A DNA stretch of 64,000 bases from Motiliproteus sp. MSK22-1 (GTDB lineage Bacteria; Pseudomonadota; Gammaproteobacteria; Pseudomonadales; Balneatricaceae). This document shows, in pieces, positions 19,329 through 27,884 of this stretch. A program made the translations under genes and the position numbers. The DNA lies in assembly GCF_001968815.1 (NCBI RefSeq), contig NZ_MIEQ01000020.1, positions 62,001 through 126,000 of the forward strand, read 5' to 3'. The notes below the pieces were generated by a model. That model had not been told where the DNA came from and did not search any database. It saw nothing but the letters and a program-made list of their open reading frames with translations. Position 1 is the stretch's first letter. Each line of letters starts with the position of its first letter.

Positions 19329-20609
19329 CTAGAACAGACCTCTGGAGAAATTAACCTCTTCCTTACCTTCCTCAAGCATCAATTGACATTGAGATGGGAC
19401 CGACTTGGCTATCACCCTGCCACGACGGATAACAAAAAGTCGCTCCGGCCGTAACTGCAGCGCTTCAATCGCACTCGTTGCCTGCAGTATTACCAGATCC
19501 GCATAACATCCTTTCTCCAGCCCGTAACCTTCCAGACCAAGGGCTTTGGCGCCATTATCAGTCACCGCCTGGTAAGCTTGCTGCATCTGCTGTAAACCCG
19601 TCATCTGCGCAACATGCAGCCCCATATAAGCCACGTCCAACATGTCATGGGTGCCCAGGCTGTACCAAGGGTCCATAACACAATCATGGCCAAAAGCTAC
19701 ATTAATACCAGCCGCCATGAGTTCAGGTACCCGTGTCATACCACGACGCTTAGGGTAACTATCACTACGCCCCTGCAAAGTAATGTTAATCAAAGGGTTG
19801 GCGATAGCATGAATCGATGCTTCGTTCATCAGTGGCAGCAGCTTACTGACATAATAGTTATCCATTGAATGCATCGAAGTCAGATGGGAGCCAGATACCC
19901 GCCCCCCCAGCCCCAAGCGCACGGTCTGGCTGGCCAGCATTTCAATATGCCGTGACATCGGATCATCACTTTCATCGCAGTGCATATCAACACGCAGGCC
20001 TCTATCGGCAGCTATTTCACAGAGCAATTGAATCGACTCACTGCCCTCGGCCATCGTACGCTCAAAATGGGGAATGCCTCCGACCACATCAACACCTTTG
20101 TCCAGAGCCCGTCGCAAATTTTCTGCCGAACGTTGATAGCGCAGATAGCCATTCTGGGGGAAAGCCACTAACTGTAAGTCGATATAGGGCTTCATTATTT
20201 CTCGAACATCCAATAGCGCATCCACTGCCAGCAAACGATCGTCGCAGATATCCACATGACTACGAATTGCCAGTGTTCCGCGCGCGATGGACCAACGGCA
20301 AAGCTCCAGTGCACGTTTCTTGATCGCTTCCGTCGTCAGATCCGGCTTAAGTTCCCCCCATAGAGAGATCCCTTCAAGTAAGGTCCCGCTCTCATTCAAA
20401 CGCGGCTGTCCCAGACTCAGAGCAGAGTCCATATGGAAATGACTATCGACAAACGGCGGTGATGCAAGATAACCAGCGCCATCGATCTCTGTTATAGCCT
20501 GGGCAGATATTCCGGGGCTGATCTCAATAATACGATCTTTTTCAATCGCAATATCAATCCCTTGACGACCATCCGGTAAATTCACATTTCGTACAAGTAA
20601 ATCCAGCAC
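19329..20609 (-). CDS. codA: Cytosine deaminase (CodA family)
   Basis: Amidohydrolase that deaminates cytosine to uracil and ammonia, feeding uracil into the pyrimidine pathway. The 426-residue protein has the metal site PPFVDSHFHMDSAL (near 51-64), HVDICDDRLLA, the catalytic-site region MHCDESDDPMSRH, GSHLTSMHSMDNYY and the final metal aspartate in FGHDCVMDPWY, all CodA landmarks. It follows pntB by about 80 bases on the same strand, which puts it at the end of the operon that starts with the M20 ureidopropionase and its paired operators. Related N-ring deaminases (isoguanine) are alternatives. Confidence 0.9.
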   Translation of the reverse strand: MLDLLVRNVNLPDGRQGIDIAIEKDRIIEISPGISAQAITEIDGAGYLASPPFVDSHFHMDSALSLGQPRLNESGTLLEGISLWGELKPDLTTEAIKKRALELCRWSIARGTLAIRSHVDICDDRLLAVDALLDVREIMKPYIDLQLVAFPQNGYLRYQRSAENLRRALDKGVDVVGGIPHFERTMAEGSESIQLLCEIAADRGLRVDMHCDESDDPMSRHIEMLASQTVRLGLGGRVSGSHLTSMHSMDNYYVSKLLPLMNEASIHAIANPLINITLQGRSDSYPKRRGMTRVPELMAAGINVAFGHDCVMDPWYSLGTHDMLDVAYMGLHVAQMTGLQQMQQAYQAVTDNGAKALGLEGYGLEKGCYADLVILQATSAIEALQLRPERLFVIRRGRVIAKSVPSQCQLMLEEGKEEVNFSRGLF

Positions 20610-20692
20610 GATCCATTCCCTCGACAGAAAACAGCTTTTTTGCAGTTGATATTCCAGATTCTAAATATCTTCGGACAGCTAAGCAAAAGTCT

Positions 20693-22105
20693 TCAAGCCG
20701 CTTCATTAACTGCTGTAGTAAGATCCATAATCGCCTTTTTACCGTCACCAAACAGCATCAGAGTATTGTCTCTGGCAAACAGGGGATTAGGTAACCCCGC
20801 AAAGCCAGGGCTAAGGCTTCGTTTAACGACAACAACCGTTTTAGCCTGCTCCACATCCAAAATGGGCATACCATAAATAGGACTGCCTTTATCTTCCCGT
20901 GCCATCGGGTTAGTCACATCATTCGCGCCAATAACAATCACCACATCTGTTTTACTAAATGTCGGATTAGCCTGTTCCATCGTTCGCATCTGCTCATAGG
21001 CAACTTCAGCTTCGGCCAGCAGCACGTTCATATGGCCCGGCATACGACCAGCTACCGGATGAATAGCATACTCCACGACAACACCACGACTCTCCAGAGT
21101 ATCCGCCAGGTCTCGCACTGCGTGCTGTGCCTGAGCCATAGCCAGCCCAAATCCAGGAACAATAACCACTCGCCTGGCATCCTCAAGTAACATTCCAACT
21201 TCATCAGGGGTCGAGGACTTCACTTTTCCAGCATAAACCTCATCAGCATCAATCAGATCCCCGCTACTTTGTGCCATGGTGCCAAACAGCACATTCAGCA
21301 ATGACCGGTTCATGGCAACACACATAATTTGAGTCAGAATAATGCCGGACGCCCCCACCAAAGCACCGGAAACAATCAGCACAGTATTCCCCATGATAAA
21401 ACCGGCTGCGGCTGCGGCAATACCGGAATATGAATTCAGCAACGCGATGACCACTGGCATATCAGCACCACCAATCGGCATGACTAATGTCACCCCCAGA
21501 AGCAGAGCGATGATAACCAGTATGACGAAGGCTCCGACCGCTGGGCCAGGTTCAGTCGAAATCATATGATAGGCAGCCACCAGAGCAACAATCAGCAATC
21601 CCAGGTTAAGAAACTTCATGCCACTGAAACCCATTGGCTTGCCAGGCAAAATTTCCTGCAGCTTACCAAAGGCAATAGCACTGCCCGACAATGTCACGGC
21701 ACCAATAAGTATCGCCATTGCCATCGCAGTCTGGCTAATAACAGAGCTTGTTTCAGTGACACCGATCGTTCCGGCAGTAGCAGCAAGATAGCTGGCAGCG
21801 GCCACCGCCAATGATGCACCACCACCAAAACCATTCAATAATGCCACCATTTGGGGCATGGCGGTCATCTGTACTTTTTTAGCCATGAGTACACCAATCA
21901 GGGTTCCCACGGCAATCCCCAGGGCGATCACTTCGTAACTGATTACATTACGGTCTATCAGCGTGACCAAGACCGCAATCAACATTCCGCTCGCCGCCAG
22001 CATATTTCCCCGCACCGCCGTCCGGGGGCGGGTTAACCCCTTAATACCCACCACAAACAACAAAGCAGCCAGTAAGTAAGACAGATCTACGATTACCAGA
22101 TTCAT
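20693..22105 (-). CDS. pntB: NAD(P) transhydrogenase subunit beta
   Basis: Membrane and NADP(H)-binding subunit of the proton-translocating transhydrogenase, which makes NADPH from NADH using the proton gradient. The 470-residue protein has about eight to nine membrane helices (1-260) and the C-terminal NADP domain (VVIVPGFGLAMAQAQHAV, VAGRMPGHMNVLLAEAEV, VIGANDVTNPMARED, MLFGDGKKA). Last pnt gene of three in order alpha1, alpha2, beta. Its placement between two pyrimidine enzymes suggests NADPH supply for that pathway. Confidence 0.96.
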   Translation of the reverse strand: MNLVIVDLSYLLAALLFVVGIKGLTRPRTAVRGNMLAASGMLIAVLVTLIDRNVISYEVIALGIAVGTLIGVLMAKKVQMTAMPQMVALLNGFGGGASLAVAAASYLAATAGTIGVTETSSVISQTAMAMAILIGAVTLSGSAIAFGKLQEILPGKPMGFSGMKFLNLGLLIVALVAAYHMISTEPGPAVGAFVILVIIALLLGVTLVMPIGGADMPVVIALLNSYSGIAAAAAGFIMGNTVLIVSGALVGASGIILTQIMCVAMNRSLLNVLFGTMAQSSGDLIDADEVYAGKVKSSTPDEVGMLLEDARRVVIVPGFGLAMAQAQHAVRDLADTLESRGVVVEYAIHPVAGRMPGHMNVLLAEAEVAYEQMRTMEQANPTFSKTDVVIVIGANDVTNPMAREDKGSPIYGMPILDVEQAKTVVVVKRSLSPGFAGLPNPLFARDNTLMLFGDGKKAIMDLTTAVNEAA

Positions 22106-22108
22106 AAC

Positions 22109-22426
22109 TCAGCCCCTCCGTTTGAACATGCTAAGCATGCGATGAGTCACCAGAAAGCCACCGATAACATTAATGGTCGCCAAGACGATAGCCACAAACC
22201 CCAGCAGCTGAACCAGTACACCAGCCTCCCCTCCCGATCCAGTCGCTACGATGGCGCCAACAATGGTAATCCCAGAGATAGCATTGCTACCTGACATCAA
22301 AGGGGTATGCAGAGTTGGGGGGACTTTAGTGATGAGTTCCACACCTAGAAAGACCGCAAGCGCGAACAGGGAAAGTAGCAGAACCAATTGTTCCATTTCC
22401 GTTGAACCTGTAATAAGCGTTTCCAT
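22109..22426 (-). CDS. pntAB: NAD(P) transhydrogenase subunit alpha, membrane part
   Basis: 105-residue protein with three to four membrane helices (FALAVFLGVELITKVPPTLHT and GSNAISGITIVGAI), equivalent to the C-terminal membrane part of E. coli PntA but encoded separately as in Rhodospirillum-type three-subunit enzymes. Its ATG overlaps the pntAA stop codon by one base and pntB starts three bases after its stop, so all three are coupled. Confidence 0.94.
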   Translation of the reverse strand: METLITGSTEMEQLVLLLSLFALAVFLGVELITKVPPTLHTPLMSGSNAISGITIVGAIVATGSGGEAGVLVQLLGFVAIVLATINVIGGFLVTHRMLSMFKRRG

Positions 22427-23613
22427 TAGGCCACCTCTTCAACGTGTTGAAGAGGCTTGGATAAGGGAGCCATATTCAATAACTCCCTAATTCGTGTTTG
22501 GCAAACCACACCATCATGGCTCATGACAGTTTGCTCTAGAATTTCATCGGTGAAATCCAGGTTTAGCAGGCCATTCTCATCCAAAAGATGAAGCAGAAGA
22601 TTCTCAATATTATTGCCGTACATCTGGCTGGCATGATGAGGAACGCTTGCCGGGACATTTTCAGGCCCGATAATAGTCACGCCGTGCTCAACAACGGTTT
22701 CGCCATGCTCAGTCAATTCGCAATTTCCACCTCTTTCCGAGGCAAGATCGACAATAACGGCACCAGCCTTCATCTTCATGACCATCTCCGCAGTAATCAA
22801 TATCGGAGATTTGGCACCGGGAATCGCGGCGGTGGTAATCACAATATCCTGTGCAGCCAGTACCGCTGCCATTTGCTCACGCTGGCGACGAAGAAAGTCT
22901 TCCCCCTGAGCCTTGGCATACCCGCCCTTTCCCTCGGTTGCTTCAGCTTCCAGATCCAGTGCAACCGGCTTAGCCCCAACTGAAAGAATTTGTTCGCGGG
23001 CAGCAGGGCGGACATCATAGGCTTCAACCACGGCTCCCATACGTTTGGCAGTCGCTGCGGCCTGAAGTCCAGCCACACCGGCCCCCATAATAAACACCCG
23101 TGCAGGGTCCAGGTTACCGGCGGCAGTCATCATCATCGGATAAATTCTGGCTGAAGCGCTGGCAGCCATTATTACGGATTTATAACCCGCAATAGTGGCC
23201 ATGGACGACAACACATCCATGCTTTGGGCACGACTGATTCTGGGAATAAGCTCCATCGCAATACTGGTGATCTGTTTTTCGGCCAGCTTTCGAGCCTGCT
23301 GAGGATTCCCCAGCGGGTCCATCATACCGATGACCACCTGACCAGGTCGGAGGTGACAATGCTCCGCATCGGATTGTGGCTGGTAAACGTTAACCTGAGT
23401 GATGATCTCGGAACGCGCATAAAGCTCATCTCGATCGTGGAGGATTTCTGCACCCGCCTGGCGATACAACGCATCAGAGAAATCAGCTTCCTCCCCTGCT
23501 CCCGCCTGAACCAAAACTGAGCAACCCCGATGAGTTAAGGCATCGACATTAGCCGGAGTCATGGCCACCCGGCGCTCACCCTGAAGTATTTCCTTTGGGA
23601 TTCCTATTATCAT
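22426..23613 (-). CDS. pntAA: NAD(P) transhydrogenase subunit alpha, NAD-binding part
   Basis: Soluble NAD(H)-binding subunit (domain I). The 395-residue protein has the AlaDH/PNT N-terminal domain (MIIGIPKEILQGERRVAMTP) and Rossmann domain with VFIMGAGVAGLQAAATAKRMG. It also carries the mobile-loop-like segment DLEAEATEGKGGYAKAQGEDF. I use ATG 23613 preceded by GGGGAGAA; the frame runs 19 codons further upstream without family support. It lies about 210 bases downstream of the M20 ureidopropionase gene, on the same strand, with no evident terminator between them. Confidence 0.95.
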   Translation of the reverse strand: MIIGIPKEILQGERRVAMTPANVDALTHRGCSVLVQAGAGEEADFSDALYRQAGAEILHDRDELYARSEIITQVNVYQPQSDAEHCHLRPGQVVIGMMDPLGNPQQARKLAEKQITSIAMELIPRISRAQSMDVLSSMATIAGYKSVIMAASASARIYPMMMTAAGNLDPARVFIMGAGVAGLQAAATAKRMGAVVEAYDVRPAAREQILSVGAKPVALDLEAEATEGKGGYAKAQGEDFLRRQREQMAAVLAAQDIVITTAAIPGAKSPILITAEMVMKMKAGAVIVDLASERGGNCELTEHGETVVEHGVTIIGPENVPASVPHHASQMYGNNIENLLLHLLDENGLLNLDFTDEILEQTVMSHDGVVCQTRIRELLNMAPLSKPLQHVEEVA

Positions 23614-23823
23614 TCTTTTCTCCCCTAAGCACTGCTCACTCTCGGAAAGCCCGGCAAATTTCGGACGCAAAAGGCCACTGAAGGAAAATATCCCTCAGAA
23701 CAAAAACCTATTGAGAAGAACCATTGCTTAGTTATTTGCGATTATTGTTATCGTTTACAGCATAAAATCAGCACAAACTCAGGGAAGCGATAGAGGCTTC
23801 CCTGATATCTAAGCAGTAAGAAG

Positions 23824-25053
23824 TCAGCCAGCCTGATTCAGAACAGCTTGCAATAAAACGTTGCAACCGGCTTCCAGATGAGCAGGGTCGGCATTCTCTG
23901 CTTCATTGTGGCTGATACCATTTTCACAGGGCACAAAGACCATGGCCGTCGGTGCAACACGGGAGATATAACAGGCGTCGTGACCGGCACCACTGACAAT
24001 ATCCCGATGGCTAAGACCCGCTGCTTCGGCCGCATCTCGAACCGAATCAACGCAGGACTTATTGAAAGGTACCGGTGGAGAGTACCAGATCTGCTCAAAC
24101 TTCATTTCCAGACCCAGTTCATCAGCAATATTCTTGCTGATTTCCTGCAACTGCTGATCCATGGCAGACAGTACTTTGTCATCCGGATGACGAAAATCCA
24201 CCGTAAAGAACACTTCACCTGGAATGACATTGCGTGAATTAGGAAAGACATTCATCAACCCCACCGTTGCACAGGCCAACGGGGCATTGTCCAAACCAAT
24301 ACGATTGACCTGGTCAACAATACGAGCAGCTCCCAGCAAAGCATCTTTACGGCTGCTCATCGGTGTTGGTCCAGCGTGGGACTCCTGACCGGTCAACGTC
24401 ACCTCATACCAGCGCTGTCCCTGAGCATCTGTCACCACGCCAATGGTGGTGTCTTCGTTCTCAAGGATAGGTCCCTGTTCAATATGTGCTTCAAAGAACG
24501 CCTTAAAAGGACGACCACCCACTTCATCCTCCCCGGCATAACCAATTCGCTCAAGCTCCTCCCCCATGGTCTTGCCATCAAGATCAGCGCGGCTAAGCCC
24601 ATATTCCAGGTCAAAAACACCGGCAAAGACACCCGAAGCCACCATCGCCGGTGGGAAACGAGACCCTTCTTCATTAGTCCAGACTGAAGCTTCAATCGGC
24701 GCTTCCGTTTCAATTCCCTGATCATTTAAGGCCCGAATCACTTCAAGACCAGATAGCACACCGTAAATTCCATCAAATTTTCCACCGGTCGGTTGAGTAT
24801 CCAGATGACTCCCCATAACCACCGGCGGCAGGCTGTTATCACGCCCCGCCCGACGGGCAAAGATATTACCCATCTTATCGACCCGCACAGTACAGCCTGC
24901 TTCTTTACACCAGGATACAAACAGGTCACGGCCCTGCTTATCCAGATCAGTCAGTGCCAAACGACAGACGCCACCCTTCTCGGTACCTCCTATCTCGCCC
25001 ATCTCCATTAAGCTGTCCCACAAACGCTGTCCGTTTATTTTTATAGTAGTCAT
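23824..25053 (-). CDS. M20-family N-carbamoyl-amino acid hydrolase / second beta-ureidopropionase
   Basis: Zinc amidohydrolase of the M20/M28 AmaB-PydC type, which removes the carbamoyl group from N-carbamoyl amino acids. The 409-residue protein has metal ligands in GSHLDTQPTGGKFDG (near 82-96), the catalytic Glu pair in WTNEEGSRF (near 127), HIEQGPILE, the lid-domain landmarks ESHAGPTPMSSRKD and the last ligand in NGISHNEAE. In this setting N-carbamoyl-beta-alanine or N-carbamoyl-3-aminoisobutyrate is the likely substrate. It does the same reaction as the unrelated nitrilase-type enzyme at 10030. Two RutR-type operators flank its candidate promoter. Confidence 0.9.
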   Translation of the reverse strand: MTTIKINGQRLWDSLMEMGEIGGTEKGGVCRLALTDLDKQGRDLFVSWCKEAGCTVRVDKMGNIFARRAGRDNSLPPVVMGSHLDTQPTGGKFDGIYGVLSGLEVIRALNDQGIETEAPIEASVWTNEEGSRFPPAMVASGVFAGVFDLEYGLSRADLDGKTMGEELERIGYAGEDEVGGRPFKAFFEAHIEQGPILENEDTTIGVVTDAQGQRWYEVTLTGQESHAGPTPMSSRKDALLGAARIVDQVNRIGLDNAPLACATVGLMNVFPNSRNVIPGEVFFTVDFRHPDDKVLSAMDQQLQEISKNIADELGLEMKFEQIWYSPPVPFNKSCVDSVRDAAEAAGLSHRDIVSGAGHDACYISRVAPTAMVFVPCENGISHNEAENADPAHLEAGCNVLLQAVLNQAG

Positions 25054-25083
25054 TGTTCGTCCGCTCCCGTGCTCAAATAAAAA

Positions 25084-25128
25084 GCTCTGATAAAAAATGT
25101 TCTGATAAAAAATGTTCTGATAAAAATA
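25084..25128. repeat. Short tandem repeat in the M20 hydrolase leader
   Basis: Three close copies of TCTGATAAAAAATGT, about 15 bases each, the last one diverging. They lie in the untranslated leader between the start codon of the hydrolase gene and its operators. They could arise by slippage; a role in expression is unknown. Confidence 0.7.
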
Positions 25129-25182
25129 CTTTTATTAAGAAAATGTGCGAGCTGGAGGATCACCTCTACTCTCACAACCAAC

Positions 25183-25198
25183 TTTACCATATGGTAAA
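25183..25198. promoter_or_regulatory. RutR-type operator, perfect palindrome (M20 hydrolase promoter)
   Basis: TTTACCATATGGTAAA, a perfect 16-base palindrome. On the minus strand it overlaps the end of the candidate -10 and covers the expected transcription start. Confidence 0.85.
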
Positions 25199-25226
25199 AA
25201 TAGCACTTATTTTACCTTATGGTCAA
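25197..25226 (-). promoter_or_regulatory. Candidate sigma-70 promoter of the M20 hydrolase / pnt / codA operon
   Basis: Minus strand TTGACC (25226-25221), 18-base spacer, TATTTT (25202-25197). The -35 is embedded in one operator and the -10 touches the other, the same layout as at cofG. Confidence 0.6.
25211..25226. promoter_or_regulatory. RutR-type operator overlapping the -35 (M20 hydrolase promoter)
   Basis: TTTACC-TTAT-GGTCAA. The right half equals the E. coli RutR half-site (TGGTCAA). Start-to-start distance to the neighbouring dyad is 28 bases. Confidence 0.8.
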
Positions 25227-25350
25227 AATATATTTCGCCTGAATTTTAAACAACCTTTTAAGGATCAACACAGATAAAAACTGGAGAATGAGAAGAAATA
25301 AGAAAGAAAAAATCTGAAACCATCCAATCAAAACAGCGGATCAGCGAGCC

Positions 25351-25971
25351 CTAGGGAAGAGCAAGCCCTAACAGGTGCCCCATCCGGTTTTTCTTAGTTG
25401 CCAGATAGGTTTGATTTTCAACAACCAGGCCTACCTCTATAGCCAGCCTTTGCTTAATGATCAGCCCCAGTTCAGTCAATGATCTGACTTTTTCGGGATT
25501 ATTGGTTAGCAGGCGTAACTGTTTCAGCCCTATAGATTCAAGAATCGAGGCAGCTAAGTCATAGCTGCGCTGGTCTGCTTCAAAACCCAGTCTCAGATTT
25601 GCCTCGACGGTATCCATTCCCTGGTCTTGTAATTGGTAGGCCATCATTTTATTAGCCAGACCAATACCTCGACCTTCCTGACGCAAGTAAATCAAAACAC
25701 CACTACCTTCTTCGGCAATACGTTTAAGAGCATAATTCAACTGCTCGCCACAATCGCAGCGTTTTGAGCCGAACAGGTCGCCAGTGGCACATTCCGAATG
25801 AACGCGTACCAGAGGGGCTTTTTCTCGTTCAGGTTCGCCCATTTCCAACAGAATATGCTCACGGCTGTTCGCCAATTCAGTAAAGACCGTCATACGAAAC
25901 TGCCCATACTCCGTCGGTATCGGCACCGTTACGGACTTCTCAAACAGCGCTTCGTAGGGTTGCTGAAACAT
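25351..25971 (-). CDS. ribA: GTP cyclohydrolase II
   Basis: Converts GTP to 2,5-diamino-6-ribosylamino-4(3H)-pyrimidinone 5'-phosphate, first step to riboflavin and to 5-amino-6-ribitylaminouracil, the precursor that CofG/CofH join with tyrosine to make the F420 chromophore Fo. The 206-residue protein is a stand-alone RibA: zinc cysteines in CATGDLFGSKRCDCG (near 61-75), active-site YLRQEGRGIGLANK, and LLTNNPEKV. It lies last in the F420 gene cluster, 160 bases after the luciferase-like oxidoreductase gene, which suggests a dedicated supply for F420 rather than the main riboflavin copy. Confidence 0.94.
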   Translation of the reverse strand: MFQQPYEALFEKSVTVPIPTEYGQFRMTVFTELANSREHILLEMGEPEREKAPLVRVHSECATGDLFGSKRCDCGEQLNYALKRIAEEGSGVLIYLRQEGRGIGLANKMMAYQLQDQGMDTVEANLRLGFEADQRSYDLAASILESIGLKQLRLLTNNPEKVRSLTELGLIIKQRLAIEVGLVVENQTYLATKKNRMGHLLGLALP

Positions 25972-26131
25972 ACCTCTCTCCTGCTCATATTCCTGTGCCT
26001 CCCAGAGGCAAACCCGGAATGCCCGTTCAGCTCGAATAAAAACAAATCAGGAAAACCACTGTTTATACCCAGTAGATACTCTGGCCGAGATAGGAGCCGC
26101 AACAACTACGGCCCCTGTAAACTCCGCTGCT

Positions 26132-27136
26132 TTACTTAGTCATTGCAGGGATAATGCTGTTACCGTAGTCAGCAATAATGCGTTCTTCATCTCCACTATC
26201 CAGATAAATATTGAACTGAGTGGTCCCTGCTTTTTCAAGCTCAACCAACTTGGCGATATGGGCATCGATTTCACCCAGTACACAGAAACTGTCGATAATA
26301 TCGTCGCTGATAAAGTCCAGATAAGGATTGTCACTCTGGCCGTGCTTGGAATAATCGTACCCCTTACGCTGCTCGATATAAGACGTCAGGCTTTCAGGCA
26401 CAAGGCCACTATGGGCACCATACTTTTCAACAATATCTGCAACATGATTACCAACCATTGCCGGGAACCAGCGAGTAGCTTCCCGCCCCTTTTCCATATC
26501 TCCCATATAGGCCGGAGCTGAGGCAATCACCTGGAAATCAGACATATCACGACCTGCTTCTTTACCTGCACTAATGGCTTGCTCTGAGAACCACTTCACC
26601 AGCGATGGGTCAGCAATTTGCAGAATGACACCATCCCCCACCTCACCCGCTGTTTTAAGAGCCTTGGGACCGTAAGCACCGATATGAACAGGCAACTCGT
26701 AACCATTGCTCCATGGGAATTTAACCGGTTCAGGGCTTTCACCGTAGGTCACTTCTTCACCGCGCACCATTGCTTTAACTTTCTGAGTAAATTCTGCCAC
26801 TCGTGCCAGATTAGCCGGTTTCTTACCCATCACTCGCATCGCACTGTCACCGCGACCTAAACCGACGACAAAACGCCCTTCACTCTGTAAAGCCAAACTG
26901 GCAAACAGACTGCCTGCCACCGACCAGTCACGGGAATTAGGGTTGGTCACACAGGGACCAAATTTCATTTTTGTTGTGTGTTCCATACACATTGCAATGG
27001 CGGGGTAGCACTCACGCCACAAAACATGGGAATCATAGAACCAACAGTGACTGAAGCCCGCCTCTTCGGCCTGACGAACCAGATTACGAGCACGCTTTGG
27101 GCTGACAAAACCTTTAAAAGTTATACCGAATTCCAT
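26132..27136 (-). CDS. LLM-class F420-dependent oxidoreductase (CPS_4043-type), candidate pyrimidine reductase
   Basis: A 334-residue luciferase-like TIM-barrel protein of the group that includes methylenetetrahydromethanopterin reductase; landmarks are EAGFSHCWFYDSHVLWRE, GPCVTNPNSRDWSVAGSLFA, GRFVVGLGRGDSAMRVMG and LPVHIGAYGPKALKTAGEVGDG. From memory it matches the TIGR03842 type, whose function is unassigned and whose proteobacterial members are often the only F420-type LLM of the genome. AGGAG lies eight bases before the ATG. It sits between npdG and ribA inside the F420 operon. Uracil-degrading RutA is also an LLM protein. I infer F420H2-dependent reduction of uracil/thymine; this is untested. 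Confidence 0.85.
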   Translation of the reverse strand: MEFGITFKGFVSPKRARNLVRQAEEAGFSHCWFYDSHVLWRECYPAIAMCMEHTTKMKFGPCVTNPNSRDWSVAGSLFASLALQSEGRFVVGLGRGDSAMRVMGKKPANLARVAEFTQKVKAMVRGEEVTYGESPEPVKFPWSNGYELPVHIGAYGPKALKTAGEVGDGVILQIADPSLVKWFSEQAISAGKEAGRDMSDFQVIASAPAYMGDMEKGREATRWFPAMVGNHVADIVEKYGAHSGLVPESLTSYIEQRKGYDYSKHGQSDNPYLDFISDDIIDSFCVLGEIDAHIAKLVELEKAGTTQFNIYLDSGDEERIIADYGNSIIPAMTK

Positions 27137-27215
27137 AACAAATTCTCCTGAGACTATTTCTCATTCTTAGTTTTTTTATTGAGTGATGTTTTAAACAGCG
27201 AATACAGGTATTCAA

Positions 27216-27884
27216 TCAGTGATCAGGTGCCCAGATTTTGATCCCCGCATGGGAGAACGGCACTTTCTTAGAGATATTCAAACGAATCAGCATCGGAGTG
27301 ATCGCTTCAACACAGCGGGCGTTTACTGCAGGCCCCACGTTATAAGCCTTAATATCCAGTCTCTGGATAAGATCAATGACTTTATTTTTGGCTTCCAGGT
27401 TGTTTCCACACACCAGAATGTCACAATTAATCGCATGATCCAGTTTATTCAGCGTGGTTGCTGAAACGTTATGAAGCGCGCCAACAACAGGGATATCTTC
27501 ACCCAGTAAGACCTGAGCTGCTTCTGTAGCAGATCCTTCAATGGGCATATCGACCGCTTTCGGGTCACCATCCTTTAGCGGCACCACGATATCCACAAGG
27601 ACTTTTCCGCTCAGCGCGCCTTTAATCGCCTCCAAGGTCGTATTATGGGCAGAATAGGGAACGGCCAGGATGACTAGTTCGTCCGCAGCATTCACCGCTC
27701 CGGTATTATCAAAGCCACTGATACGGCCCTTTGCTCCACCTATCTGTTGGTTCAATGTTTCAGCAATTTCTGCAGCTCGGGTCGCATCACGAGAGCCAAG
27801 CGCCACATCCACACCCGCGAGTGCAAAACGCAAGGCAAGGCCTTTGCCCTGAGGGCCTGTTCCACCAAGAATGGCAATTTTCAT
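27216..27884 (-). CDS. npdG: F420:NADPH oxidoreductase
   Basis: Transfers hydride between NADPH and the deazaflavin F420. The 222-residue protein has the NADP-binding opening [34 protein letters not shown] (arginine near 33 for the NADP phosphate), [20 protein letters not shown] and [12 protein letters not shown], all typical of Fno/NpdG. Its ATG overlaps the cofE stop as ATGA and AGGAGG lies upstream, so it is tightly coupled with F420 biosynthesis. It would recharge F420H2 for the neighbouring LLM enzyme, with NADPH possibly from PntAB. Confidence 0.92.
   Translation of the reverse strand: MKIAILGGTGPQGKGLALRFALAGVDVALGSRDATRAAEIAETLNQQIGGAKGRISGFDNTGAVNAADELVILAVPYSAHNTTLEAIKGALSGKVLVDIVVPLKDGDPKAVDMPIEGSATEAAQVLLGEDIPVVGALHNVSATTLNKLDHAINCDILVCGNNLEAKNKVIDLIQRLDIKAYNVGPAVNARCVEAITPMLIRLNISKKVPFSHAGIKIWAPDH

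Noticed and set aside
25972-26131. FMN riboswitch ahead of ribA
   Set aside because: The conserved RFN element sequence was not seen; the gap is short and unremarkable.
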